Below are positions 1-8,045 of a DNA stretch of 64,000 nt, one piece after another. Below the pieces are notes generated by a model. The model made no database searches and was not told the origin of the DNA. It was given only the letters and a program-made list of their open reading frames with translations. Made by a program: the position numbers and the translations under genes. This stretch comes from Nostoc spongiaeforme FACHB-130 (lineage in GTDB: Bacteria > Cyanobacteriota > Cyanobacteriia > Cyanobacteriales > Nostocaceae), in NCBI RefSeq assembly GCF_014698475.1, contig NZ_JACJTB010000014.1, positions 1 through 64,000 on the forward strand, written 5' to 3'. Numbering within the stretch: position 1 is the first letter of the stretch; the number at the start of each line of letters is the position of its first letter.

Positions 1-113
1 CAAGTTAATCAAAAGACTTGGATATGGCTTTCGCAACTTTAGTAATTTCCGCTTACGTAGCTTATTAACTTGGCACTTTACTACTAATTCTCCATAAAAT
101 TACCGGAAGAACC
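1..113 (+). mobile_element. Right end of an ISL3-like insertion sequence
   Basis: The left edge of the window holds the last 31 codons of a plus-strand transposase, followed by a terminal sequence that reads GGTTCTTCCGGTAATTTT on the minus strand, starting near position 113. ISL3-family elements typically have termini beginning GG-x-TCTTC, so I place the element boundary there. The element lies directly against the N-terminal part of a Uma2 gene read on the other strand, and so probably inserted into that gene. The left end and most of the transposase are outside the window. The exact boundary and any target duplication cannot be confirmed from here. Confidence 0.65.
2..97 (+). CDS. Transposase, C-terminal fragment (ISL3-like)
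   Basis: Reading frame 2 is open from the window edge to a TAA at 95-97. The 31 residues begin KLIKRLGYGFRNFSNFRLR, which resembles the C-terminal tail of DDE transposases of the ISL3 type (a LIKR..GF.NF.NFR.R pattern). The gene starts upstream of the window, so its intactness cannot be judged. The stop codon lies only about 16 bases from the putative IS end, as expected for a compact insertion sequence. The family call rests on this tail and the adjacent terminus, without a search. Confidence 0.6.
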   Translation, partial: KLIKRLGYGFRNFSNFRLRSLLTWHFTTNSP

Positions 114-427
114 ATACCTTCTTGCCAAATCACATAACTTAAACGTAAATCTTTTTGTTCGTAGAGACGAGAACCACCTACAACCGCAAACCAATCTGGG
201 CGCTTGTACCATAGTGGATGCTGAGTGTCATAGTAGAGGTTTAAGTCACTAGCAGTAAATATTTCGTCTGTTCGATAGTTGGGTGGAAAAAAGGTCTCGC
301 GCAGCAGTTGGGTTTGGAAAATATGAAATTCGTCAGGCAAGCCAGGTTCCTTGGGATCTTCACTCTTGAGATCATACATTGTAGGTAGAGATTCTTTCGC
401 CGGTCGAGGCGGGTCTGTTTGATACAT
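65..427 (-). pseudogene. Uma2-family protein, truncated by IS insertion
   Basis: The first 100 or so residues match the usual start of cyanobacterial Uma2 (DUF820, PD-(D/E)XK nuclease-like) proteins: a MYQTDPPRP-type opening, LPDEFHIFQ, then YDTQHPLWYKRPDWFAVVG and LSYVIWQEG. After WQEG, where intact relatives continue with the nuclease core (V-V-E-LLSP), the frame enters the insertion-sequence terminus and stops at 65. The remaining 120 residues lack the Glu-x-Lys part of the active site, so the product should be inactive. Its start codon at 427 faces rmlB across a 133-bp divergent gap. Whether the rest of the gene survives left of the element is not visible. Confidence 0.75.
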
Positions 428-474
428 ATTATTACAATTGACTAAAAAATAATATAGATATTTCGTCTAGTTTT

Positions 475-531
475 AAATATGTTTGTACAAGCATATTTAT
501 ACAATTAAATTATACAACTTAATTGTATAAA
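475..531. promoter_or_regulatory. Two adjacent palindromes upstream of rmlBA
   Basis: Positions 475-498 form a 24-bp palindrome around a TTGTACAA core, with one mismatched pair. Immediately next to it, TTTATACAATTAA (496-508) is an exact inverted repeat of TTAATTGTATAAA (519-531), with a 10-base loop. The pair ends about 30 bp before the rfbB start codon and lies in the gap between rmlB and the truncated Uma2 gene. The symmetry and position suggest protein binding sites, but no regulator is assigned and an AT-rich chance structure is not excluded. Confidence 0.45.
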
Positions 532-560
532 TTCCACTATTAATCAAATTTGAGGTACGT

Positions 561-1628
561 ATGCTAACAGCATTAGTAACTGGAGGTGCTGGATTTATCG
601 GGTCAAATTTTATTCTTTTAGCTCGAAAAAATCAGTGGTTTAACATAATTAATTTAGATAAATTAACTTATGCTAGTAACTTAGAAAATTTGGCGGAATT
701 ACGAGGCGATCGCAACTATCATTTTGTGCAAGGTGATATTGCCAACGTTGAATTAGTTAGTTACTTACTAGATAAATATCAACCTGATACAATTATCAAC
801 TTTGCTGCGGAAAGTCATGTTGATCGTTCTATTTTTAGCCCGCAGATATTCATCCAAACTAATGTAGTTGGCACATTTAATTTACTAGAAGCCGTCAGAG
901 TTTACTGGCAAAAGCTACCGCCACAACAACAGCAACAATTTCGCTTTCTGCACATATCTACAGATGAAGTCTACGGCTCTTTGCAAATTGATGAACCAGC
1001 CTTTCGAGAAGATACACCTTATGCACCGAATAGCCCTTACGCCGCTTCTAAAGCCGCAGCAGATCATTTTGTCCGGGCTTACTATCACACATATAACTTG
1101 CCTACTTTAACAACTAATTGCTCAAATAACTATGGAATGCGTCAATTTCCTGAAAAACTCATTCCTTTGATGATTTTAAATGCTCTAGATGGCAAGCCTT
1201 TACCTATATATGGTGATGGACAGAATATTCGAGATTGGCTTTATGTTATTGACCATTGTCAAGCTATATATTTAGTTATCCAACAAGGAAAAATTGGTGA
1301 AACTTATAATATTGGCGGATTAAATGAACAAACAAATTTAACAGTTGTAACAAAAATATGTGCCATACTGGATGAACTAGCACCTAAACCTAACTTTTCT
1401 TATGAGTCTTTAATTAATTTTGTTCCAGACCGTCCAGGACATGATAGAAGATATGCAATTGATTGTAGTAAAATCAGGCGAGAATTAGGCTGGCAACCCC
1501 AAGAAAATTTTGATAGTGGTTTAAGAAAAACCGTGCAATGGTATCTTGATAATTCAGATTGGGTCAATCAAGTACGTTCAGTAGCTTACCAGAATTGGTT
1601 GCAACAAAACTACGAAAATCGCAAATGA
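561..1628 (+). CDS. rfbB: dTDP-glucose 4,6-dehydratase
   Basis: RmlB converts dTDP-glucose to dTDP-4-keto-6-deoxyglucose in the cytoplasm, the second step of the dTDP-L-rhamnose pathway that feeds surface polysaccharides. The 355 residues show the short-chain dehydrogenase NAD-binding motif [10 protein letters not shown] at residues 7-16, AAESHVDRS near 83, the catalytic STDEVYG segment, and the Y-x3-K pair in [13 protein letters not shown]. The length is normal for the family. The ATG at 561 follows a GAGGT ribosome-binding sequence. The stop overlaps the start of rfbA by ATGA, indicating translational coupling. rmlC and rmlD are not in the window. Confidence 0.95.
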   Translation: MLTALVTGGAGFIGSNFILLARKNQWFNIINLDKLTYASNLENLAELRGDRNYHFVQGDIANVELVSYLLDKYQPDTIINFAAESHVDRSIFSPQIFIQTNVVGTFNLLEAVRVYWQKLPPQQQQQFRFLHISTDEVYGSLQIDEPAFREDTPYAPNSPYAASKAAADHFVRAYYHTYNLPTLTTNCSNNYGMRQFPEKLIPLMILNALDGKPLPIYGDGQNIRDWLYVIDHCQAIYLVIQQGKIGETYNIGGLNEQTNLTVVTKICAILDELAPKPNFSYESLINFVPDRPGHDRRYAIDCSKIRRELGWQPQENFDSGLRKTVQWYLDNSDWVNQVRSVAYQNWLQQNYENRK

Positions 1629-2536
1629 AAGGAATTATTTTAGCGGGTGGCTTTGGTACTCGTCTTTATCCGATTACTAATGTTGTGAGTAAACAACTTA
1701 TGCCAATTTATGACAAGCCAATGATTTATTATCCCTTGTCTGTTTTAATGTTGGCAGGAATCCGCGAAATTTTAATTATTTCTACCCCTAGTGATTTGCC
1801 ATTATTGCAAGAATTATTAAAGGATGGTAGTCAATGGGGTTTGCAGTTTAGTTATATTGAACAGCCTTATCCTGAAGGTTTAGCTCATGCGTTTATTTTA
1901 GGAAAGGATTTTATTGCGAATCAGCCAGTCTGCTTAATTTTGGGTGACAATTTATTGTATGGTAATGGTTTAAGAGAAGTATTATTGAGAGCCGCACAAC
2001 TCAAAGAAGGTGGACTTGTTTTTGGCTATCAGGTAAAAGATCCGCGTCCTTATGGTGTGATTGAATTTGATGCAGATGGTTGGGTAACAGGGATAGAAGA
2101 AAAACCCACAATTCCTAAATCTAAATATGTAATTCCTGGAATTTATTTTTATGACGCTCAAGTTGGAGAAATTGCAGCTAATCTCCAACCTTCGGCGCGG
2201 AATGAACTAGAAATAACTGATGTGAATATGGCTTATTTAAAGCAAGGAAAATTAAGAGTTGAGCTTTTAGGTAGAGGATATGCGTGGTTAGATGCGGGAA
2301 CTCATGAATCTTTACATCAAGCTGCTAATTTCATTCAAACTTTAGAAGAACGCCAAGGATTAAAAATAGCTTGTATTGAAGAAATTGCCTATAATCAAGG
2401 CTATATAGATGCTAATCAACTCAAAGAATTAATTCAACCAATGGCAAAAAGTAGCTATGGTCAATATTTAATGTCTGTTTTAGAAGATGATTATATTACT
2501 GCTAGAAAAAGACCACAATGTTTTATTAACATGTAG
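1625..2536 (+). CDS. rfbA: Glucose-1-phosphate thymidylyltransferase
   Basis: RmlA joins dTTP and glucose-1-phosphate to make dTDP-glucose, the first committed step of dTDP-rhamnose synthesis. The nucleotidyltransferase signature [11 protein letters not shown] appears at the N-terminus, followed by [15 protein letters not shown] and the metal-binding LGDN loop. I start the gene at the ATG at 1625, giving 303 residues; an in-frame ATG 66 bases upstream would add unrelated sequence inside rfbB. Its start overlaps the rfbB stop by four bases. The C-terminal IACIEEIAY and AKSSYGQYL segments are typical of RmlA, so the gene looks complete. Confidence 0.95.
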   Translation: MKGIILAGGFGTRLYPITNVVSKQLMPIYDKPMIYYPLSVLMLAGIREILIISTPSDLPLLQELLKDGSQWGLQFSYIEQPYPEGLAHAFILGKDFIANQPVCLILGDNLLYGNGLREVLLRAAQLKEGGLVFGYQVKDPRPYGVIEFDADGWVTGIEEKPTIPKSKYVIPGIYFYDAQVGEIAANLQPSARNELEITDVNMAYLKQGKLRVELLGRGYAWLDAGTHESLHQAANFIQTLEERQGLKIACIEEIAYNQGYIDANQLKELIQPMAKSSYGQYLMSVLEDDYITARKRPQCFINM

Positions 2537-2567
2537 TCAACATTCGGCTTACCTCTGCGTTTAAATA

Positions 2568-3086
2568 TTATTCATCATTACTCACCTTTGGCGGCAAAAG
2601 ATAAATTAGCCCCGATATTAAAGTTAAAGCCACAGAAACCCAAAAGGCGATTAATGCAGGAGTTTGCCATTCTGATGATAAAGGTGCAATCAAAAATGCG
2701 ATCGCTACTATTTGACTCACAGTCTTTAGTTTACCCCAAATATTTGCCCCCGAAATTTTTGTTTGGTTAACTCGCCAACCTGCGATCGCTAATTCTCGCG
2801 CTAAAATCAAAAACACTCCCCACGCTGGAACTTTCCCCAACTCAATTAACACCATCAACGGCGCAAGTACCAAAAATTTATCTACCAAAGGATCTAAAAA
2901 CTTACCCAAATCACTAATTTGGTTGAGTTTCCGCGCTAAATAGCCATCTAACCAGTCAGTTAACGCCGCCACAAGAAAAATTGCTAAACATATCCATCTA
3001 GCCTGCGGTGTTGGGTTGTACAAACCATAAAGCAGAAATGGGACACCAAGAAGGCGAGAAAAAGTAATCCAATTAGGTAAAGTCAT
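2568..3086 (-). CDS. pgsA: CDP-diacylglycerol--glycerol-3-phosphate phosphatidyltransferase
   Basis: PgsA makes phosphatidylglycerol phosphate from CDP-diacylglycerol and glycerol-3-phosphate in the cytoplasmic membrane; phosphatidylglycerol is essential for thylakoid function. The CDP-alcohol phosphatidyltransferase motif D-G-x2-A-R-x8-G-x3-D-x3-D is complete in DGYLARKLNQISDLGKFLDP followed by LVD. The 172-residue protein is built of hydrophobic helices and has the usual short length. It is convergent with rmlA, with only 31 bp between the stops, and sits 20 bp downstream of a Uma2 gene on the same strand. Confidence 0.93.
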   Translation of the reverse strand: MTLPNWITFSRLLGVPFLLYGLYNPTPQARWICLAIFLVAALTDWLDGYLARKLNQISDLGKFLDPLVDKFLVLAPLMVLIELGKVPAWGVFLILARELAIAGWRVNQTKISGANIWGKLKTVSQIVAIAFLIAPLSSEWQTPALIAFWVSVALTLISGLIYLLPPKVSNDE

Positions 3087-3106
3087 GATTTAGGTTGAGA
3101 AATTAT

Positions 3107-3670
3107 TTATAATTTTAACCAACCAAATAATTGCCCCAATGTCAAATTTAAATCACTGACTAAATCGGGAACTGGTAATATGTCTTCTTCGTTTTCTAAA
3201 TATATAATTTGTTGGTGTGGCGGATAAACTAAAACACAATGTTCCTCTGGGTCAATTAACCAACCCAAGCTCGTACCATGCTTTAAACAATGTAAAATAT
3301 TTTTAGTAACTTTGGTTGTGCTTTGTTCAGGAGAGAGAATTTCAATTGTCCAATCTGGGTATGTATTAAAAACATTGGCGATATTGCCTTTTTCATCTAT
3401 AGGAATCCGATTCCAAGCAAATACCGCGACATCTGGAACTGTGGAACGTCCACCAAAGGTACAACGTAATTCTGGAAAAGCTAGGGCAGTTTTTTTGGGT
3501 TCTGTTACATGATTAATCGCATTAGGTAATTGCAACTGAAGTCTACTATGTTTACCTTGAGGCATAGGTTTTTGAATTATTTCACCATCAATATATTCAC
3601 TGGCTGGTTTAGTTTCTGGTAATTGTAAAAATTCCTCTAGAGATATCCGGCGAGTTGGTGTTTTAATCAT
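3107..3670 (-). CDS. Uma2-family protein (PD-(D/E)XK-like, DUF820)
   Basis: Uma2 proteins are a large cyanobacterial family with a restriction-endonuclease-like fold and no settled function. This 187-residue copy looks intact: S-E-Y-I-D-G-E-I-I near residue 30, VPDVAVF near 78, the core Glu segment WTIEILSPEQS near 107, and GWLIDPEEHCVLVY near 135. It differs from the truncated copy at 65-427, so the two are unlikely to be a recent duplication. It lies 20 bp upstream of pgsA on the same strand and may be co-transcribed with it. Confidence 0.85.
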   Translation of the reverse strand: MIKTPTRRISLEEFLQLPETKPASEYIDGEIIQKPMPQGKHSRLQLQLPNAINHVTEPKKTALAFPELRCTFGGRSTVPDVAVFAWNRIPIDEKGNIANVFNTYPDWTIEILSPEQSTTKVTKNILHCLKHGTSLGWLIDPEEHCVLVYPPHQQIIYLENEEDILPVPDLVSDLNLTLGQLFGWLKL

Positions 3671-3739
3671 AATATTTACCTGCGTGTGTTTAAACTTAGG
3701 TTAACTTAAATATAGCGTTTCTTAATCTGCTGAGGTATA

Positions 3740-3790
3740 AATTTATCTGTTTTCATCGGCGTTCATCTGCGTTCATCGGCGGTTAATTAT
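3740..3790. repeat. Short tandem repeat (TTCATC-GCG type)
   Basis: The gap before aspA holds a short run of related units reading GTTCATCGGCG or GTTCATCTGCG. A similar run in the opposite sense (GATGGACGCGGATGGACGCAGA) occurs at 62921-62943. These are dispersed low-copy repeats of the kind common between Nostocales genes. No coding capacity is seen. Confidence 0.5.
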
Positions 3791-3872
3791 TCTTGCTTGT
3801 ATCTCACTAGAATGAACAACGCTATAAATTGATTTGAGTTTGGAAGATTGTAGATAGTAAAAAGGGCGTGAG

Positions 3873-3909
3873 TGCCATTTACGTGGCATGATCTGTATTT
3901 CGAGATCAT
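3873..3909 (+). promoter_or_regulatory. Two small hairpins in the aspA leader
   Basis: TGCCA (3873-3877) pairs with TGGCA (3884-3888). Directly after it, ATGATCT (3888-3894) pairs with AGATCAT (3903-3909). The second stem ends 12 bp before the aspA start, where a ribosome-binding site would be expected, and no clear Shine-Dalgarno sequence is visible. The stems are short and share a base, so they may be alternatives. A regulatory role is only a suggestion. Confidence 0.3.
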
Positions 3910-3921
3910 CCAGACAATACT

Positions 3922-5340
3922 ATGACTGACAATATAAATTTTCGCATTGAGCGCGACTCAATGGGCGATCGCCAAATTCCTAGTAATGTTTATTACGGCA
4001 TTCAAACTCTCAGGGCTACAGAAAATTTCCCAATCAGTGGTTTAAAGCCTTTACATACTTACGTAGATGCTTGCTTATTAATAAAAAAAGCTACTGCAAT
4101 TGTCAACGGTGAATTAGACTGCATTTCCCCAGAGATTAGTCAAGCAATCGTCAAAGCCACCGATGAAATTCTGGCTGGACAATTACGCGACCAATTTGTG
4201 GTAGATGTTTATCAAGCTGGTGCGGGAACTTCCCACCACATGAATGTTAACGAAGTCTTAGCAAATCGGGCGTTAGAAATTCTCGGTGACGAAAAAGGTA
4301 ATTACAAGCGGGTTAATCCTAATGACCATGTGAACTACGGACAGTCTACCAATGATGTCATTCCGACAGCGATTCGCATTGGTGGTTTATTAGCACTGAC
4401 TCATACATTACACCCAGCTTTAGAAAAAGCGATCGCCGCCCTAGAAAGCAAAGCGGTAGAATTTCAAGATATCGTCAAATCTGGCAGAACCCACATGCAA
4501 GACGCTGTACCTGTGCGTTTGGGTGATACTTTTGCAGCTTGGGCGCAAATCCTCACAGATCATCAAAACCGCATCTACACCGCTTCTGGAGATTTGATGG
4601 TGCTGGGTTTGGGTGGTAGTGCGTCGGGTACGGGGATGAATACCCATCCTTTGTATCGCGCCCGTGTGGTGGAAATTCTCTCGGAATTGCTGAATATGCC
4701 TTTAGAACCTGCGCCGCAGTTAATGGCAGCAATGCAAAGTATGGCACCATTTGTCAATGTTTCTGGGGCTTTACGCAACTTAGCCCAGGATTTAGTTAAA
4801 ATATCCCATGATTTGCGGTTGATGGACTCCGGGCCGAAAACTGGTTTAAAAGAAATTCAACTCCCACCAGTTCAACCAGGTTCCTCGATTATGCCAGGGA
4901 AATATAACCCAGTTATGGCAGAGATGACATCGATGGTATGTTTTCAGGTGATGGGTTACGACAATGCGATCGCCCTTGCTGCCCAAGCTGGACAATTAGA
5001 ATTGAATGTGATGATGCCTTTAATTGCCTATAACTTGATTCACAGTATTGAAATCCTGGGCAATACCATCGCGGTGCTGACAGAACGCTGCATTCAAAAT
5101 ATTACCGCCAACCGCGATCGCTGTTTAGCTTACGCTGAAGGTAGTTTAGCTTTAGTCACCGCACTCAACACTCATATTGGCTATCTCAATGCTGCGGAAG
5201 TCGCCAAAGAATCATTGATAACTGGTAAATCTCTCCGACAGATTGTTTTAGAAAAAGGGTTGATGACAGAGGCGGAATTAGCTGGAGTGTTAAATCTAGA
5301 ACAGATGAGTAGCATTGTACCCCTCAAAACAGAATCTTAA
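3922..5340 (+). CDS. aspA: Aspartate ammonia-lyase
   Basis: Aspartase reversibly splits L-aspartate into fumarate and ammonia. The 472-residue protein follows E. coli AspA closely: IERDSMGDRQIPSNVYYGIQT at the start, VDVYQAGAGTSHHMNVNEV near residue 95, SGRTHMQDAVP near 188, and the superfamily signature GSSIMPGKYNP near 320 with its catalytic serine loop. Tail segments such as TGKSLRQIVLEKGLMTEAEL also match aspartase. Fumarase belongs to the same superfamily, but these segments favour aspartase. The gene stands alone with a structured leader. In diazotrophic relatives such an enzyme could act in nitrogen-reserve breakdown, which is inference. Confidence 0.88.
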   Translation: MTDNINFRIERDSMGDRQIPSNVYYGIQTLRATENFPISGLKPLHTYVDACLLIKKATAIVNGELDCISPEISQAIVKATDEILAGQLRDQFVVDVYQAGAGTSHHMNVNEVLANRALEILGDEKGNYKRVNPNDHVNYGQSTNDVIPTAIRIGGLLALTHTLHPALEKAIAALESKAVEFQDIVKSGRTHMQDAVPVRLGDTFAAWAQILTDHQNRIYTASGDLMVLGLGGSASGTGMNTHPLYRARVVEILSELLNMPLEPAPQLMAAMQSMAPFVNVSGALRNLAQDLVKISHDLRLMDSGPKTGLKEIQLPPVQPGSSIMPGKYNPVMAEMTSMVCFQVMGYDNAIALAAQAGQLELNVMMPLIAYNLIHSIEILGNTIAVLTERCIQNITANRDRCLAYAEGSLALVTALNTHIGYLNAAEVAKESLITGKSLRQIVLEKGLMTEAELAGVLNLEQMSSIVPLKTES

Positions 5341-5599
5341 TCAGATTTCTGAACTGCAAGTAGGGTGGGCATTTTCACCAAAACCTTCAATTAATCAAGA
5401 ATATAGTAGTTAATGCCCACCTGACACCACCTAAGTTTTTTGAAAAACTAAATACCAGTCTTTGCCTACACTAACTCATTTGAGAAAATTTCATTGCGTA
5501 AATCACAATACATATCCCTATAGCAATCCTCAATCATTCACCTGGGAGTTTCCGCCTCCGCCAAACCCTTGATTTGTCTGACTCCCCACTCTTAAATTT

Positions 5600-5971
5600 C
5601 TAATCTTTTTGCAGGTAGATGCTGATGATATGTATACCAAGACCTAATCCCCAACCCAATAGCGGGTAAATTGCCCAGAAGTAACTGGGGCTAGTTGTTA
5701 AATTCAACACAATTAAAAACAGATTTACCACAAGATAACTAATCAGATGTGGTTTGATTTTTTGTAGGCGGTAAGCATTAGACCTTTGTCGCCGTTTGAT
5801 AATTTCTTTTTCCTGCTGCCATTGTTGTTGGGCTGCTTGCAGGCTAATAAATGAAATACCCAATTCTGCCGCCATTTCTTGTAGCTGCTGTTCCGAAAAT
5901 TCGTCTTTTTGCTGATCAGCCATTGCTCGCTGAAGAATTTGCTGTACATCTTCTGAGCGAAAGCTTGCCAT
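5600..5971 (-). CDS. 2TM domain-containing protein
   Basis: This 123-residue protein has a soluble, glutamine-rich N-terminal half (residues 1-70) predicted to be helical, then two hydrophobic segments (about 76-93 and 97-116) separated by a short SPSYFW loop. That matches the 2TM family, found as a small stand-alone membrane protein or fused to signalling domains. The N-terminal DVQQILQRAMADQ...AAELGIS pattern, as in SHOCT-like or DUF1707-like segments, often precedes such membrane hairpins. The ATG at 5971 is the natural start. No function is known and no operon partner is evident. Confidence 0.65.
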   Translation of the reverse strand: MASFRSEDVQQILQRAMADQQKDEFSEQQLQEMAAELGISFISLQAAQQQWQQEKEIIKRRQRSNAYRLQKIKPHLISYLVVNLFLIVLNLTTSPSYFWAIYPLLGWGLGLGIHIISIYLQKD

Positions 5972-6105
5972 AGATTTAGGCTCCTAGATTCCATGAGGGA
6001 TTGTGACAGAGAGTTACCAAAAATCAATTTTTGGCTTTCTTTCTATCTCTCGCCATCATTGTGCAGATCAAAGTAAAAGTTTGTCCTTGCAGAACCTTTT
6101 TCCAT

Positions 6106-6597
6106 CTAAAGTTGTTTGATTCTTTCGACTCTAGCTCTGGCTGTATCAGTGCGTTTAGTAATGGGAACCAGTTTTGTCGCCGCAGCTAAACCAAAAGCTG
6201 GCATATTGCCGTAAATTGCTTCGTACTGTCCGGGTTCGATGATGTAAGTTTCATGCCAAATCCCCACACTGCCATCATTACCAACGGCCTTGTTGAAGCG
6301 TTGCCAAGCAGGTAAATGCAGATCAGACGGATTGCGAGCAAAGTGTTCTAAATCTGCAAGCGATCGCCAATATGACACCATCAAAGTTGATAACGGAGAC
6401 AACTTAAAAAACATTTCTCCACCCAAAAAGCCTTTTTCGGGATGCTCTTTTAAAGTTTTTAGCATTGGAGTCATTGCTTGTGCCACCGGTAGCCATTTAG
6501 AAAAAGACCAAAATTTGTTAACACGCATCCCAATCAAGAAAACTACAAATGGTGAGTCTACTTCGGCGGTGAAGCGTCCTGGCATGATTGTTGTCAT
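6106..6597 (-). CDS. DUF4188 domain protein (dimeric alpha-beta barrel-like)
   Basis: The protein contains FVVFLIGMRVNKFWSFSKWLP, then SLADLEHFARNPSDLHLPAW and WHETYIIEPGQYEAIYGNMP, the pattern of the DUF4188 family, related to haem-binding aldoxime-dehydratase-like or monooxygenase-like folds. I start at the ATG at 6597 (MTTIMPGRF, 163 residues) because the longer frame would run through the operator palindromes. The gene is divergent from a PadR-type repressor, separated by 90 bp that carry two identical operator-like palindromes, so it is very likely the PadR target. The substrate is unknown. Confidence 0.75.
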   Translation of the reverse strand: MTTIMPGRFTAEVDSPFVVFLIGMRVNKFWSFSKWLPVAQAMTPMLKTLKEHPEKGFLGGEMFFKLSPLSTLMVSYWRSLADLEHFARNPSDLHLPAWQRFNKAVGNDGSVGIWHETYIIEPGQYEAIYGNMPAFGLAAATKLVPITKRTDTARARVERIKQL

Positions 6598-6638
6598 AGC
6601 TAAATTCTCTGAATGTTGTTTATATTCAACCAAATTAC

Positions 6639-6688
6639 TATTCACATAGTTGAATACAAACAACATGATATATTCAACTATGTGAATA
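6639..6688. promoter_or_regulatory. Twin 18-bp PadR operator candidates
   Basis: TATTCACATAGTTGAATA (6639-6656) and TATTCAACTATGTGAATA (6671-6688) are exact reverse complements separated by 14 bp. Each is itself palindromic, with TATTCA and TGAATA half-sites six bases apart. They fill the divergent gap between the DUF4188 gene and the PadR-family regulator. The second copy includes the A of the proposed padR start codon, so binding there would block that gene's own expression. This is the arrangement expected for an autoregulated PadR switch; binding itself is inference. Confidence 0.7.
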
Positions 6689-7257
6689 TGTCAACAACAA
6701 AAACTATGGCTTTAGCCCACGCAATTTTGTCAGTATTGATTAATAGCCCTTGTAGCGGTTACGACTTGGCTAAAAGGTTTGATAAATCTGTAGAAGGTTC
6801 AGTAGGTTTTTTTTGGGAAGCCAGCTTTCAGCAGATTTATCGAGAGTTAAATCGCTTAGAAGAACAAGGTTGGCTACAAGCAGAAAAAGTCTTGCAAGAA
6901 AATCGCCCAGATAAAAAAATTTACTCAGTCACAGACTTAGGTAAACAGCAATTATGTGAATGGATTGCAACACCCGAAACAGCAACCCCATTTAAAAGTG
7001 ATTTACTTGTCAAGCTATATGCTGGGTATTTAGTAAACCGTGAAATTATCCTAGCAAAACTCGAAACTCACCAAAGTCAACATCAACAAAGGTTAGTAGT
7101 CTATCAAGAAATTGAGAAAAAGTTCTTTCTTAAACCCCAAGAATTACCAGATGAATTGAAATTTCAATATGTCACTCTCCGTTGTGGTATTCAGACGGAA
7201 AAAGCTTGGCTGGCTTGGTGTGCAGAAATCATTGCCTTTTTAAGCAACCCTACCTAA
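6688..7257 (+). CDS. PadR family transcriptional regulator
   Basis: The 189-residue product starts MSTTKTMALAHAILSVLIN and continues SPCSGYDLAKRFDKSV, the winged-helix N-terminus of PadR regulators, with YRELNRLEEQGWLQAE as the wing region and KIYSVTDLGKQQLCEWI completing it. Residues 90-189 form the helical C-terminal dimerisation domain of the PadR/Vir type. PadR proteins usually repress a neighbouring detoxification or transport gene until a small ligand binds. I choose the ATG at 6688 over a longer frame from 6613 because the extension is only operator sequence read as codons. No Shine-Dalgarno is visible. Confidence 0.88.
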   Translation: MSTTKTMALAHAILSVLINSPCSGYDLAKRFDKSVEGSVGFFWEASFQQIYRELNRLEEQGWLQAEKVLQENRPDKKIYSVTDLGKQQLCEWIATPETATPFKSDLLVKLYAGYLVNREIILAKLETHQSQHQQRLVVYQEIEKKFFLKPQELPDELKFQYVTLRCGIQTEKAWLAWCAEIIAFLSNPT

Positions 7258-7397
7258 AACATTAATTCCAGAAACTAAATAAATCTGGAATCTTCTACTG
7301 ATTAAGATGGCCTATTCATAACATCAGGTTAATATTTGGATGTCATTGTAAGCAATACTTAGTATATTCTTGCTATTTTTTTGTCAAAATTGCCATC

Positions 7398-8045
7398 ATG
7401 GAACTCGATGAAGAGTTACGCAACTTAGTTATTCAAGCCTGCGGTTATCCTCCTGGAAGTTCACAGCGTCAAAAGCTGCTGACTCAAATTATCCGTTTAA
7501 CTTCCGGTAGACTTTGGCGAGAAAGCACTCCCTATTATCAAGACGCATTGCAACAAACTTGGTTATATTTCTGTCGTAACATTTGCGATGGCTTAACCGG
7601 TCAGACTTATGACCCCAGCTATGGGACTGTAGTAACTTGGCTAAATGCTTATCTCAAACGCAGACTCCAAGACTTTTACCTCAACTATCATCGAGAACAA
7701 GCCTTAACAGTTCCTCTGCAAGTGCGCCAGTCTTGGCAAGGTGGCAATGGAGAAATTATTGATTTGACTGAAAATCTCCAAGCTACACCCCAAGTACCGC
7801 CAATTCTGGAAAACGTACAAATATGGGCAGAAACAGATGCAAATGGCGAATTACGCCGTACTTACGTTAAAGGTCGCCCAGATGTAAACTGTCAGGTGTT
7901 GATTCTCAAACGCTTACCACCGGAAATTAGCTGGAAAGAACTCTCAGAGGAATTTGGCTTACCCGTTCCTACCCTAAGTAGCTTTTATCAGCGTCAATGT
8001 CTGCCACGTTTGCGAAACTTTGCGGAATCTGAAGGAATTTTATAA
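7398..8045 (+). CDS. Sigma-70-like (ECF-type) regulatory protein
   Basis: The 215-residue protein has a region-2-like segment around residues 20-95, with YYQDALQQTWLYFCRNI and GTVVTWLNAYLKRRLQDFY, the spacing seen in ECF sigma factors. Residues 165-210 are a region-4-like helix-turn-helix (ISWKELSEEFGLPVPTLSSFY followed by QRQCLPRLRNF). The linker of about 70 residues is longer than in most ECF factors and contains a proline-rich part. Such orphan sigma-like proteins are common in filamentous cyanobacteria. No anti-sigma gene is adjacent, and the downstream neighbour (tamB-like) is 722 bp away. Promoter targets are unknown. Confidence 0.7.
   Translation: MELDEELRNLVIQACGYPPGSSQRQKLLTQIIRLTSGRLWRESTPYYQDALQQTWLYFCRNICDGLTGQTYDPSYGTVVTWLNAYLKRRLQDFYLNYHREQALTVPLQVRQSWQGGNGEIIDLTENLQATPQVPPILENVQIWAETDANGELRRTYVKGRPDVNCQVLILKRLPPEISWKELSEEFGLPVPTLSSFYQRQCLPRLRNFAESEGIL

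Noticed and set aside
1559-1624. Upstream extension of rfbA
   Set aside because: It lies within rfbB and precedes the conserved MKGIILAGG start; the ATGA overlap gives a better start at 1625.
6613-6687. N-terminal extensions of the PadR and DUF4188 genes
   Set aside because: Both extensions are operator palindromes read as codons, giving similar peptides on both strands.
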